Assembly (NCBI RefSeq): GCF_950295315.1
Contig: NW_026647260.1
Span: forward strand, 1 to 64,000
Source of the DNA: Erinaceus europaeus
Taxonomy: Eukaryota; Chordata; Mammalia; Eulipotyphla; Erinaceidae
DNA: 64,000 nucleotides
Reading direction: 5' to 3'
Each line of letters begins with the position of its first letter. Position 1 is the first letter of the stretch. Of the stretch, positions 54,068 to 64,000 are shown piece after piece. The position numbers and the translations under genes are program-made. The notes under the pieces were generated by a model that did not search any database, was not told where the DNA came from, and saw only the letters and a list, made by a program, of their open reading frames with translations.

Positions 54068-54285
54068 TTTGTAACTTTCTTATTGAGGAGAAGCAAACAG
54101 TCATAAATTGAGAGAGCAGGGCCCAAGCAGGAAGAGAGACAGAGAGACATCTGCAGCTCTGATTTGTCACTAGCCCAGCTTTTCCCTAGCTGGGTAAGTG
54201 TGACCAGGGGCTCAAAACAGGGTCCTGGGATTCCACATAGTTCCCTGGCAGCTCCACCAGCTGTCCCTCCAACCCATGCTCCCTT
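54068..54285 (-). mobile_element. Ancestral SINE-ii (U2 version)
   Basis: The same element as at 47230-47445, nearly identical. Confidence 0.65.
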
Positions 54286-54451
54286 CGTTGTCCATGTAAC
54301 TATGGATCTGCTCTAGGCATTTCTCACCTTCATATGCCAGAAACTTAACACTTCTCCCTTCCACCCATGAAACTTTGACCTTTTGCTAGGGTGCAAAACA
54401 GCAACTCCAATCCAAGTTATTTTCGGGACAAGTGTGTACGTCTCTGTGGGA

Positions 54452-54493
<42 letters not shown>

Positions 54494-54771
54494 GTGTGCA
54501 TAAGTGTGTTTCAGTTAAGATTACCGCTGTTGTTTCTTTATTCCTGACACAGGGACTTAGGAACTGGGTTGTGTTATGACAAAGGAAGTTTCCACTGCAC
54601 AAGTGGTTTTTCAAGTATGAATTGGCACATTGGATTGTGGACTCTGTTGTGCATTCTCCCAGGTGGTCCTCAGATGGGTTCTTTCCTTTGCTATTCCCAT
54701 GCTGTGTGTAATTTTCTGGGTAGACTCAAAGAGGAGTGGCATGGGGAGCTCAGCTGCATTCTGCTGTATGT

Positions 54772-55032
54772 CCACAAGGTGGCGGCAAAGACCATAGTTG
54801 AGTGTAGTGATTCTGTGGAATGAGGAGAACTCTAGGAATTGTGGCCCGTGGACAGCAGGGTTGAAATTGACGTAGAGTGCCCTAGACATCTGTTCTTTCC
54901 TGTGGGGTGGGGGGATCCCCCATTTGGCTTTGCAAGTGGAAGGGGTTTCTCTCTTTGCCTGGGATGACTCTACTGGGAGCTTGTGAATCCCTGTGCTCAG
55001 CTGCATTCTGCTGGGTGTCCACAAGAGGGCAG
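54772..55032 (+). promoter_or_regulatory. CTCF-like pair of U3
   Basis: CCACAAGGTGGCGG (54772-54785) and CCACAAGAGGGCAG (55019-55032), plus strand, 247 bp apart, as in U2. Confidence 0.65.
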
Positions 55033-55123
55033 CACCAGGGCGGGACTAAGGCTCCATGGGGCAAGTGCCCTGAGGCACTGGGCTAGGAGAGTGGCGACAG
55101 TGTTTCTGGGTGTGCCCCAAGAG

Positions 55124-55999
55124 CATGGCCAGCCTAGCGCAGGCAGGCAGTGTCCTAAGGACGGGCCCAGACAGGAGCTGTGGGGGTCGTGTTTGCAGAA
55201 ACAGGGCCTTCAGAGGATGGCAGAAAGTCCCCGGGGGCGGGCCTCAGAGCCCGTGCCCAATGAGCCTGAGGGGAGGGCCCAGTGGGTATTCATAGAGACA
55301 GCTGGCCAATCAGAGAGGAGGAACGTCACCCTCAGGGGCGTGAAGCAAGAGCTGGCCAATGAGAACAGAGGAGGAGTTGCGTGGGTGGGCCTCAGAGAGC
55401 AGCCCACCAATGAGAGCCTGGGTGCTGGCTCTGGGTGGGCGTACCCCTGGAGGTCAGCCAATCAGGGTCCAGCGGAAGTGCCTGGGGGGCGGGCCCTCGG
55501 GAGGCTGTCCAATGAGCGCCTGGGGCGGGCCTCGTGGGCGGAGCCCAGGAGGCTGGTCAATCATGGGGCAAGGGCGGTGACCTTCCTGGGCGTGCCTTAG
55601 GAACTGGCCTATCAGAGGGCGCCCCTCAGACAGCAGCCCGCCAATGGGAGCCAAGAGAAGGCTGGCTGGGGGCGTGTCCCTGGGACACCAGGCCAATCAG
55701 AGTCGAGCGGAAGTGGCTGGTGGGCGGGCCTTCCGGAGGCTGCCCAATCAGCGTGCTGCAGGGCCATGTGGGCGGTGCTCAAGGCCGCTGGCCAATCACT
55801 GACTAGGGGCCCGGACCCTCCTGGGCGTGTCCAAGCACACTGGCCAATGAGATTGCTGGTGGGGTTCTGGGCGTGGCCTAGGCCTCTGGCCTATCAGAGC
55901 CTGGCTGGCGCCCTGTGGGCGGGCCTTCTGAAGGAATCCCGCCAATGGGAGCTCAGAGCTGGCCTTAAAAGGCTGGGCGTGCTTCCAGGAAATGCGAAG
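55124..55999 (+). promoter_or_regulatory. CCAAT/GC-box array of U3
   Basis: First CCAAT at 55257, last at 55942, CCTTAAAAGG at 55963-55972. One CCAAT is lost to TCAAT (GGCTGGTCAATC, about 55554), and two CpGs are lost (GTGGGTGGGCC near 55384, GGCCATGTGG near 55765). Confidence 0.75.
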
Positions 56000-56082
56000 C
56001 AGGGTTCAGCCCAGGGCCCTGCCTTGCAGAAGCTGTCCAGTGCGCATGTGTATAACTCCGTTTGTGCCTGTGCCTCTGTGGA

Positions 56083-56124
<42 letters not shown>

Positions 56125-58627
56125 TGAGGGAGGGAGAGAGAGAGAGAACAACAGAATCACTGTGGCACAGGTGATTTTGTGCAAAACACTTGGCACATTC
56201 TGATTTACAGCTCAATATTGACACCAGGGCAGCTCTCCTTGGCCCTTGGTCACTTTTCTTCTTTTCAGATGTAAAGACACTGAAGAGGGAGAGGTTTTTG
56301 CCCTGAGGCTTGCACTGGGAACTAGCAGCTGCCCTGTTTGTGTTGCCAGACTAGGAAACCTGTGGTGCCTGTCCATGTGGAGAGCCTCCTGGATGAGTTC
56401 CTTCTCGAACCTTTTTCGCTCGGTCCCGTTGGAGCTGCATATAGCTAATGATTTGGAGATTTTATTCCTTTGGACAATTCTTTTCCTGATGCAAAGTTTC
56501 TCTCCAGGTTTTAGCAATCAATTGTGTGAATGTCACATCGAATCCATTGTAGAAAATGACTACATCAGTGTCTCTCTCTCTCTTTCCTCTCTCTCTCTCT
56601 AGCTCTCTCTCTCTCCATATATATATGTATGTAACATGTAGAGGTCTGAAAATATTTTTTAGCTAGAGACCTGCACAGCTCTGGATTAGGGTAGCAATGT
56701 GGATACACCTGGCCCTTCTGAGCCACAGTCATGAGAGACATCTCACAGAGCCATATCGTATATCACTCTACAAATCTCTCCCAGCACAAACTAACACTGC
56801 CAAATCATCTACTTCCCTCTTGCTCTTTTTGTCCACCGAGTCTTATCCCAAAACTGTAAATCAAAGAAGAAATAGACATAGTGCAGTTCCCTGCACACAG
56901 GACAGGCTGAGGCTGGACCAGGGAGATGCAATACGCCAGCCTGCATCTTGGCTGGAGCATCACTATGACTACTTCGAATTTGGAGAGGCGAGGGCAGTTT
57001 GGGAGAGTGGGCTGCCGGCCAAGGGTTGCTTCTCAGAGTGGCTAAGACCTAGATGTTCTAAGTGTTACCTTTCCTCACAAACATAAAATAGCAATGCCAC
57101 TTGTAAGAAGTATGCATGGGCATGGAGGGTTTGTCTTCAGTGCTCTGGCACTGATCAACACAGGGCCAGAATTTCAGTCCTTGTCTGTCTCTGTCATTCT
57201 GTCTCTCTGACTGTCTCTACGTGCCTTCTTCACTGGGCCCTTACTGGAAGTCAGTGCATGCATCGTGAACTCAGCCTTCCTGGTGTTGAAATTTTCCTTT
57301 CTTTGCCCTTTGGATTATTTAGTCTCCTGCACATGGTGTAGTACAGAGGGGAACTGCGGAGACAGCGTTGCTGCTGCAGGTTCCAGGCATATGTCCATCT
57401 CCAGCTGCAGCTGTCCAGGCCCTCTGTGCTTGACTGCCATTCTCCAGGGCCCTGAGGCTGACACTCAGCCTCAATGCAGCCCTCCTCACCTTCCTGCACA
57501 GCATCCTTGTCCTTATTCCATGAGAGCCCCGGTCAAGGGAAGTGAAACTCGATCCCCCTGGCACACACACTGTGCTTTCCCTCTATTAAGCCAAATGGAA
57601 AGGATCTGTGGTACTGATGGCCACACCAGTGTCCAGATTTTTCCATGCAAAACGGAAGCTTCCAGTGTTCAGAAAGAGGGTGTTTTGATGGCTGTGAAAT
57701 GTCTTTTCCAAGTGCCTCATGGTGTTTCAAATCCCTTTGAAACCTGAAGTTCTTTCTTGTATCTAGGGGATATTTTCACCACTGGCCAGAAGGGCCGCCC
57801 AACTAGGAGCACAGCTATCCAGGGGTCAGGAGGTCTTCCAGCCTGCTAGCTCCTGGAGGGATTCCTGAGTATGTCCTCAGGGCCCAAGTGTAAAAGGTGT
57901 TTCCAATTGCCTTGATTAGCAGCAGCCAGGCCCTCAGGTGAGGGGCGGGGCTGTGATCTTGACTGGAAGCCCCTAATTTGGCCAATGGAGGCATCCATCT
58001 TTTTTTGTCTGTCCATAGCAAGGGCCTGGGGAGTTTGTGCTTCCTGCAAGCAGAGCGACATTGTATGGGACACTCATGCAAGCCTACTTCTAGGAATCTC
58101 TCTGAGTGTGATGTGTGGACACCAGGACACCATGATCAGGGATGTGAGGCCACAGGAGCAATTGCCTTAGCCGGACCCAAAGGGTAGGTGTAAGGGGCCG
58201 GGTTCATCCACTATTGTTTGGTTCAACACACTTCCCATCTATGTGGAAACACAGCCCTTTCTGGGTACTTTCTGGGCTTGTAATCTGCTGCCCTGAGCAG
58301 TGGACTGAGAGCCTGGAGGCTGAGTAGGCAGCCAAACGTGACTGGACAGGCTCAAGCCCCTGAATTCTGAGGGGTGCCCCAGCTTCCCCCATTGGCAGTG
58401 TTTGGATCATAGTGAGGCATGGCGTTGATTCGGAACTCAGGAGAGTGAGACATGAGCGTCCCTTTGCATATGCATTCTTGCTTAGCCACAATCTGGGCTA
58501 GCTGGCTTGCCCTGACCAGATAGGTTCTCTGTACATAAGTTGCAGGAGAGGCTGGCTCCCTTGCCACCCATGCTCTGAGACTACTTCAGGTGATCTCTGA
58601 GCACACACAGACACACACAAACAGACA

Positions 58628-58660
<33 letters not shown>

Positions 58661-58684
58661 TACTGTCAGGTTGGTAGTAGAGCC

Positions 58685-61670
58685 TATGGTGAAGGCTGGG
58701 GCTGTCTGGGCTCTGTGGGCATGAGAGCTGCTGCCTTACAATCTCTACAAGCCAGGTTTGAACCTGTCATCAATGAACACAGTGTAGGAGGTTTTTGAAT
58801 TCTGGTCTCTTTCCAACTCATCTATTTCTCTTCTCGCCTTCTCTATCTCTAACTCTCACATGCTCTCACACACTCTGTCTTCACTCATTAATATTTTACT
58901 TAGATTCTTATTTTACTGACAGGCCCAGATAGACAAAGAGAGTTACCAGAGCACTGCTGAGCTCTGGCTTGTTGTGTTGGCGATTTCACCTAGGCTACTG
59001 GAGCCTCAGTTTGTAAGTCTTTCTGACACAAGCCATATTCTGTCTCCTCATTTCCATGCCAGTATCACTCAGAGTTTATAATAAAGATATACATACATGT
59101 ATATATATACATATAGATTTATATATCTGTCATTTTTAGAATGTTCGACCTATGTATTTGACCTTCTTTCAGAATTACCACATTTATAACAGCCTAGTTT
59201 TTCTGAAATAATTGGCCATATAGTTGGAGCAGGATTCAATACAATTATAAATAATAGAACCTTCCAGTAGCATTTCTAATCGTGTTTCTATTAGCATCCT
59301 TATTGTAATTATCATGGCCCAGATCTTCCCTCCTTTTTCTAGTGTAAGCTTCAATACGTATGTGTTTGTTTTCTTTCTCCGGAAATCTTAATGTCCCTGG
59401 ACCCTGAAGTGTTAGGGAATTTTTGAAGCAGCCCTCTGTTTCTCAGCAGATGGTTTCTATGTTTCTGCTGTCATCAGGTCTTCTTGTGGTTTTTGTCTTT
59501 ATTTATTTTTATTGTTTCAAGTCCTCCTAGATCATCCCCATTTATTTGCATATTTATTCATTTAGTCAGGTATCACATGTGGCATCATTTCTTCTGCTTG
59601 AGAGATTTTCTCTTATAACTGAAGGGAACTTTTGATGCACAATACATTTCCTGGGGCAAATACTACACACATATGGTGAAGGCTTGGGTTGTCTGGGGTC
59701 TGTGGGCATTAGAGCTGCTGCGTGACAATCTCTACAACCCAGGTTTGAACCTGTCATGAATGAACACAGCCTAGGGGTTTTTTGACTTCTGGTCTATTTC
59801 CAACTCTTCTATTTCTCTTCTCGCCATCTCTGTCTCTGACTCTCACAGGCTCTCTCTCACTCTGTCTGAACTCAGGAATATTTTACTTATATCCTTATTT
59901 TATTGACAGGCCCAGATATACAAAGAGAGTGGCCAGAGCACTGCTGAGCTCTGGCTGGTTTTGTTTGTGATTTCACCTAGGCTACTGGAGCCTCTGATTG
60001 GTAAGTCTCTCTGACTTAAGCCATATTCTGTCTCCTCATATCCATGGCAGTATCTCTCAGACTTTATAATAAAGATATACATCCATATACATATATAAAT
60101 ATACATATATATCTCTGTCATTTTTAGAATTGTCAACCTATGTAATTGATCTTAATCAGAATTCACACATTTACAACAGGTTCCTTTTTCCCTACTAATT
60201 GGCCACATCGTTGGAGCAGGATTCAATACAATTATAAATAATAGACCCTTCCAGTAGCATTTCTAATAGCATTTCTATCAGCATCCTTATTTTAATTATC
60301 ATAGTACAGAACTTGCCTCCTTTCTCTAGTGTAAGCTTCAATAAATATGAGTTTCTTTTCATTCTCCCGAAATCTTAATTTCCCTGGACTCTGAAGGGTC
60401 TCGGAACTTTTGAAGCAGCCCTTGATTCTCAGCAGATGGTTTCTATGTATGTTTCTGCTGTCATCAGGTCTTCTTGTGCTTTTTGTTTTTATTTTTCATT
60501 TGTTTCAAATCCTCCTAGATAACCCCCATTTATTTGCATATTTATTTATTTATTTATTTATTTGGTTCTATATTACATGAGGGGTCCATTCTTCTGCTTG
60601 ATAGATTTTTCTCTTATAATTGAAGGGAAGTTTACACTCACAATACATATCCTGTCGTAAATACTACACACATATGGTGAAGGCTGGGCTTGTCTGGGGT
60701 CTGTGGACAGGAGACTGCTGCCCTACAATCTCGACAACCCAGGTTTGAACCTGTCATGTATGAACACAGAGTGGGAGCTTTTGGACTTCTGGTCTCTTTC
60801 CAACTCTTCTATTTCTCTTCTTGCCTTCTCTGTCTCTGACTCTCACAGGCTCTCACTCACTCTGTCTGCACTCATTAATATTTTACTTATATATTATTTG
60901 ACTGACAGGCCCAGATATACAAAGCGAGTCACCAGGGCCCAGCTGAGCTCTGGATTGTTTTGTTGGCGATTTCACCTAGGTTTCTGGAGCCTCAGCTTTG
61001 TAAGTCTCTCTGGCACAAGCCATACTCTGTCTCCTCATAGCCATGCCAGTATCCCTCATAGTTGATAATAAAGATACACATACATATATGTACATATACA
61101 TACATATATATATATATATCAGACATTTTTAGAATTGTTGACCTTTTTATTTGATCTGAATGCAGAATTACCGCATTTATAATAGCCTCCTTATTCATAA
61201 ATAATTGGTCACATAGTTGGAGCAGGATTCACTACAATTATAAATTATAAACTTTCCAGGAGCATTTCCAATAGCCTTTCTATCAGTATCCTTATTGTAA
61301 TTATCATAGCACAGAACTTGCCTCCATTTTCTAGTGTAAGCTTCAAATCGTATGCGTTTCTTTTCATTCTCGGAATTCGTAATTTGCCTGGACCCTGTGT
61401 GTCAGGGAATTTTTGAAGCAGCCCTCTATTTCTCAGCAGACGTTTTCTATATTTCTGCTGTCATCAGGTCTTCCTGTGGTGTTTGTTTTTATTTTTTTAT
61501 TTTTTTCAAATCCTCTTAGATCATTCCCATTTATTTGCATATTTATTTATTTATTTATTTATTTATTTATTTCGTCCGATATCACATGAGGGGTCATTTC
61601 TTCTGCCTGATAGATTTTCTCTTATAATTGAAGGGAACTTTTGACACACAATACATTTCCTTTTGCAGAT
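58685..61670 (+). repeat. Subrepeats A, B, C of U3
   Basis: TATGGTGAAGGC at 58685, 59672 and 60673 (periods 987 and 1001). B and C keep their own diagnostic variants, as in U1, so the three subrepeat types have not been homogenised with each other within units. Confidence 0.9.
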
Positions 61671-61912
61671 ACTACACACTACTACAACTGCTACTGCACT
61701 GTTTTTGACAGTGACATCCAATGCACAATGGATTAGTATTGCATGGCTCTAGAGAATGTTCGCTATTTAACCTACAATGTTTTTAACCTCACAAATATTT
61801 ATTCTGTTCTTTCTTGGGGGATGAATGGTTTACAGTCAACAGTTCCATGTAATAGTGGGCACGGGGGGTAATTTTTCCCACTACCCCTGTATTTCTTTAC
61901 ATCCTTTGTAAC

Positions 61913-62130
61913 TTTCTTATTGAGGAGAAGCAAACAGTCATAAATTGAGAGAGCAGGGCCCAAGCAGGAAGAGAGACAGAGAGACATCTGCAGCTCTGAT
62001 TTGTCACTAGCCCAGCTTTTCCCTAGCTGGGTAAGTGTGACCAGGGGCTCAAAACAGGGTCCTGGGATTCCACATAGTTCCCTGGCAGCTCCAACAGCTG
62101 TCCCTCCAACCCATGCTCCCTTCGTTGTCC
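61913..62130 (-). mobile_element. Ancestral SINE-ii (U3 version)
   Basis: The same element as in U1 and U2, at the fixed position. Confidence 0.65.
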
Positions 62131-62288
62131 ATGTAACTATGGATCTGCTCTAGGCATTTCTCACCTTCATATGCCAGAAACTTAACACTTCTCCCTTCCA
62201 CCCATGAAACTTTGACCTTTTGCTAGGGTGCGAAACAGCAACTCCAATCCAAGTTATTTTCGGGACAAGTGTGTACGTATCTGTGGGA

Positions 62289-62330
<42 letters not shown>

Positions 62331-62608
62331 GTGTGCATAAGTGTGTTTCAGTTAAGATTACCGCTGTTGTTTCTTTATTCCTGACACAGGGACTTAGGAA
62401 CTGGGTTGTGTTATGACAAAGGAAGTTTCCACTGCACAAGTGGTTTTTCAAGTATGAATTGGCACATTGGATTGTGGACTCTGTTGTGCATTCTCCCAGG
62501 TGGTCCTCAGATGGGTTCTTTCCTTTGCTATTCCCATGCTGTGTGTAATTTTCTGGGTAGACTCAAAGAGGAGTGGCATGGGGAGCTCAGCTGCATTCTG
62601 CTGTATGT

Positions 62609-62869
62609 CCACAAGGTGGCGGCAAAGACCATAGTTGAGTGTAGTGATTCTGTGGAATGAGGAGAACTCTAGGAATTGTGGCCCGTGGACAGCAGGGTTG
62701 AAATTGACGTAGAGTGCCCTAGACATCTGTTCTTTCCTGTGGGGTGGGGGGATCCCCCATTTGGCTTTGCAAGTGGAAGGGGTTTCTCTCTTTGCCTGGG
62801 ATGACTCTACTGGGAGCTTGTGAATCCCTGTGCTCAGCTGCATTCTGCTGGGTGTCCACAAGAGGGCAG
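62609..62869 (+). promoter_or_regulatory. CTCF-like pair of U4
   Basis: CCACAAGGTGGCGG (62609-62622) and CCACAAGAGGGCAG (62856-62869), plus strand, 247 bp apart. Confidence 0.65.
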
Positions 62870-62960
62870 CACCAGGGCGGGACTAAGGCTCCATGGGGCA
62901 AGTGCCCTGAGGCACTGGGCTAGGAGAGTGGCGACAGTGTTTCTGGGTGTGCCCCAAGAG

Positions 62961-63836
62961 CATGGCCAGCCTAGCGCAGGCAGGCAGTGTCCTAAGGACG
63001 GGCCCAGACAGGAGCTGTGGGGGTCGTGTTTGCAGAAACAGGGCCTTCAGAGGATGGCAGAAAGTCCCCGGGGGCGGGCCTCAGAGCCCGTGCCCAATGA
63101 GCCTGAGGGGAGGGCCCAGTTGGTATTCATAGAGACAGCTGGCCAATCAGAGAGGAGGAATGTCACCCTCAGGGGCGTGAAGCAAGAGCTGGCCAATGAG
63201 AACAGAGGAGGAGTTGCATGGGCGGGCCTCAGAGAGCAGCCCACCAATGAGAGCCTGGGTGCTGGCTCTGGGTGGGCGTACCCCTGGAGGTCAGCCAATC
63301 AGGGTCCAGCGGAAGTGCCTGGGGGGCGGGCCCTCGGGAGGCTGTCCAATGAGCGCCTGGGGCGGGCCTCGTGGGCGGAGCCCAGGAGGCTGGCCAATCA
63401 TGGGGCAAGGGCGGTGACCTTCCTAGGCGTGCCTTAGGAACTGGCCTATCAGAGGGCGCCCCTCAGACAGCAGCCCGCCAATGGGAGCCAAGAGAAGGCT
63501 GGCTGGGGGCGTGTCCCTGGGACAACAGGCCAATCAGAGTCGAGCGGAAGTGGCTGGTGGGCGGGCCTTCCGGAGGCTGCCCAATCAGCGTGCTGCAGGG
63601 CCGTGTGGGCGGTGCTCAAGGCCGCTGGCCAATCACTGACTAGGGGCCCGGACCCTCCTGGGCGTGTCCAAGCACACTGGCCAATGAGATTGCTGGTGGG
63701 GTTCTGGGCGTGGCCTAGGCCTCTGGCCTATCAGAGCCTGGCTGGCGCCCTGTGGGCGGGCCTTCTGAAGGAATCCCGCCAATGGGAGCTCAGAGCTGGC
63801 CTTAAAAGGCTGGGCGTGCTTCCAGGAAATGCGAAG
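62961..63836 (+). promoter_or_regulatory. CCAAT/GC-box array of U4
   Basis: First CCAAT at 63094, last at 63779, CCTTAAAAGG at 63800-63809. CpG losses at GGAATGTCACC (about 63161) and GTTGCATGGG (about 63217) distinguish it from U1-U3. Confidence 0.75.
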
Positions 63837-63919
63837 CAGGGTTCAGCCCAGGGCCCTGCCTTGCAGAAGCTGTCCAGTGCGCATGTGTATAACTCCGTTT
63901 GTGCCTGTGCCTCTGTGGA

Positions 63920-63920
<1 letters not shown>

Positions 63921-63962
<42 letters not shown>
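63921..63962. repeat. (TG)n downstream of the U4 array
   Basis: An uninterrupted GT run at the fixed position, ending in CTGAGGGAGGG. Confidence 0.95.
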
Positions 63963-63963
<1 letters not shown>

Positions 63964-64000
63964 TGAGGGAGGGAGAGAGAGAGAGAACAACAGAATCACT

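Larger units (their letters stand above)
47919..54771 (+). repeat. U2: macrosatellite unit lacking one subrepeat (6,853 bp)
   Basis: Collinear with U1 over its whole length except for a loss of about 1.0 kb in the subrepeat zone. It has subrepeat A (51863) and a single B/C hybrid (52850 to about 53835). The left part of the hybrid has B markers (CCTCTGATTGG, GACTTAAGCC) and the right part C markers (CATAGCCATGCCAG, ATATATGTACATATAC). The switch falls within AAGCCATA at 53196-53203. Confidence 0.95.
54772..62608 (+). repeat. U3: complete macrosatellite unit (7,837 bp)
   Basis: Full order as in U1: CTCF pair, CCAAT array, (TG)n 56084-56123, (CT)n(TA)n 56569-56632, GC-box module 57942-57986, (CA)n 58610-58660, subrepeats A 58685, B 59672 and C 60673, old SINE 61913-62130, (TG)n 62290-62327. 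Length differences from U1 are mainly in microsatellites. Confidence 0.95.
62609..64000 (+). repeat. U4: macrosatellite unit, cut by window end
   Basis: The first 1.4 kb of a fifth contiguous unit, nearly identical to U1-U3. The array therefore continues beyond the window. Confidence 0.95.

Noticed and set aside
40053..62608. Tandem units as an assembly duplication artefact
   Set aside because: U1, U2 and U3 differ by a complete subrepeat, by private substitutions and by microsatellite lengths. A false duplication would be identical.
48424..63125. Two-unit higher-order repeat (U1 with U3, U2 with U4)
   Set aside because: CAGTGGGTATTC in U1 and U3 against CAGTTGGTATTC in U2 and U4 suggests alternation, but I found only this one site in favour. 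U4 is cut before its subrepeats, so the idea cannot be tested here.

Overview
This is mammalian, non-coding, repeat-rich DNA. The organism is most likely a hedgehog (Erinaceidae, Erinaceus-like). The window carries many copies of tRNA-derived SINE families that I recognise from hedgehog genomes: one with a GTAGCGCAGCGGGTTAAG-type A box and a GGTTCGA B box (here SINE-i), one beginning GGGGCCAGGTGGTGG (SINE-ii), and one with an AGAGCACTGCTCAGCTCTGG core (SINE-iii). Family labels i/ii/iii and LTR family A are mine. I find no convincing protein-coding gene, no true tRNA or rRNA gene, and no prokaryotic feature.

Layout. 1-5.4 kb: part of an LTR, a decayed antisense L1 interrupted by a SINE, other SINEs and a minisatellite. 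5.4-11.0 kb: an isolated, highly diverged copy (E1) of the unit that later forms the tandem array. 11-23.9 kb: ordinary interspersed-repeat territory with a clean solo LTR (6-bp target duplication AATGAC), two solo LTRs of family A in opposite orientations, a small CpG-rich block near 14.1-14.4 kb, and a fragment of a non-LTR retrotransposon reverse transcriptase of a type unusual for mammals. 23.9-33.2 kb: two diverged, rearranged copies of the unit (E2, E3). 33.2-64.0 kb: a macrosatellite of directly repeated units U0 (6.89 kb), U1 (7.87 kb), U2 (6.85 kb), U3 (7.84 kb) and U4 (cut by the window end). U1-U4 are nearly identical by eye. U0 is clearly diverged, and E1-E3 much more so.

A complete unit reads, left to right: two CTCF-like sites 247 bp apart in the same orientation; about 0.7 kb with 13 CCAAT boxes plus two CCTAT variants at roughly 50-bp spacing, interleaved with GGGCGGGCC and GGGCGTG boxes; a CCTTAAAAGG element just downstream; a (TG)n tract; a polypyrimidine-AG acceptor-like site; (CT)n(TA)n; a second GC-box/CCAAT module; (CA)n; three ~1-kb subrepeats A, B, C; an old SINE; and another (TG)n. 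U2 has lost one subrepeat through a B/C crossover, and U0 has lost the CCAAT array.

Interpretation (inference): this is the edge of a homogenised macrosatellite in which every unit carries a CTCF pair and a CpG-bearing NF-Y/Sp1-type promoter-like array. That is the kind of architecture described for chromatin-organising tandem repeats such as DXZ4 and FIRRE on mammalian X chromosomes. Which chromosome this is cannot be read from the sequence.
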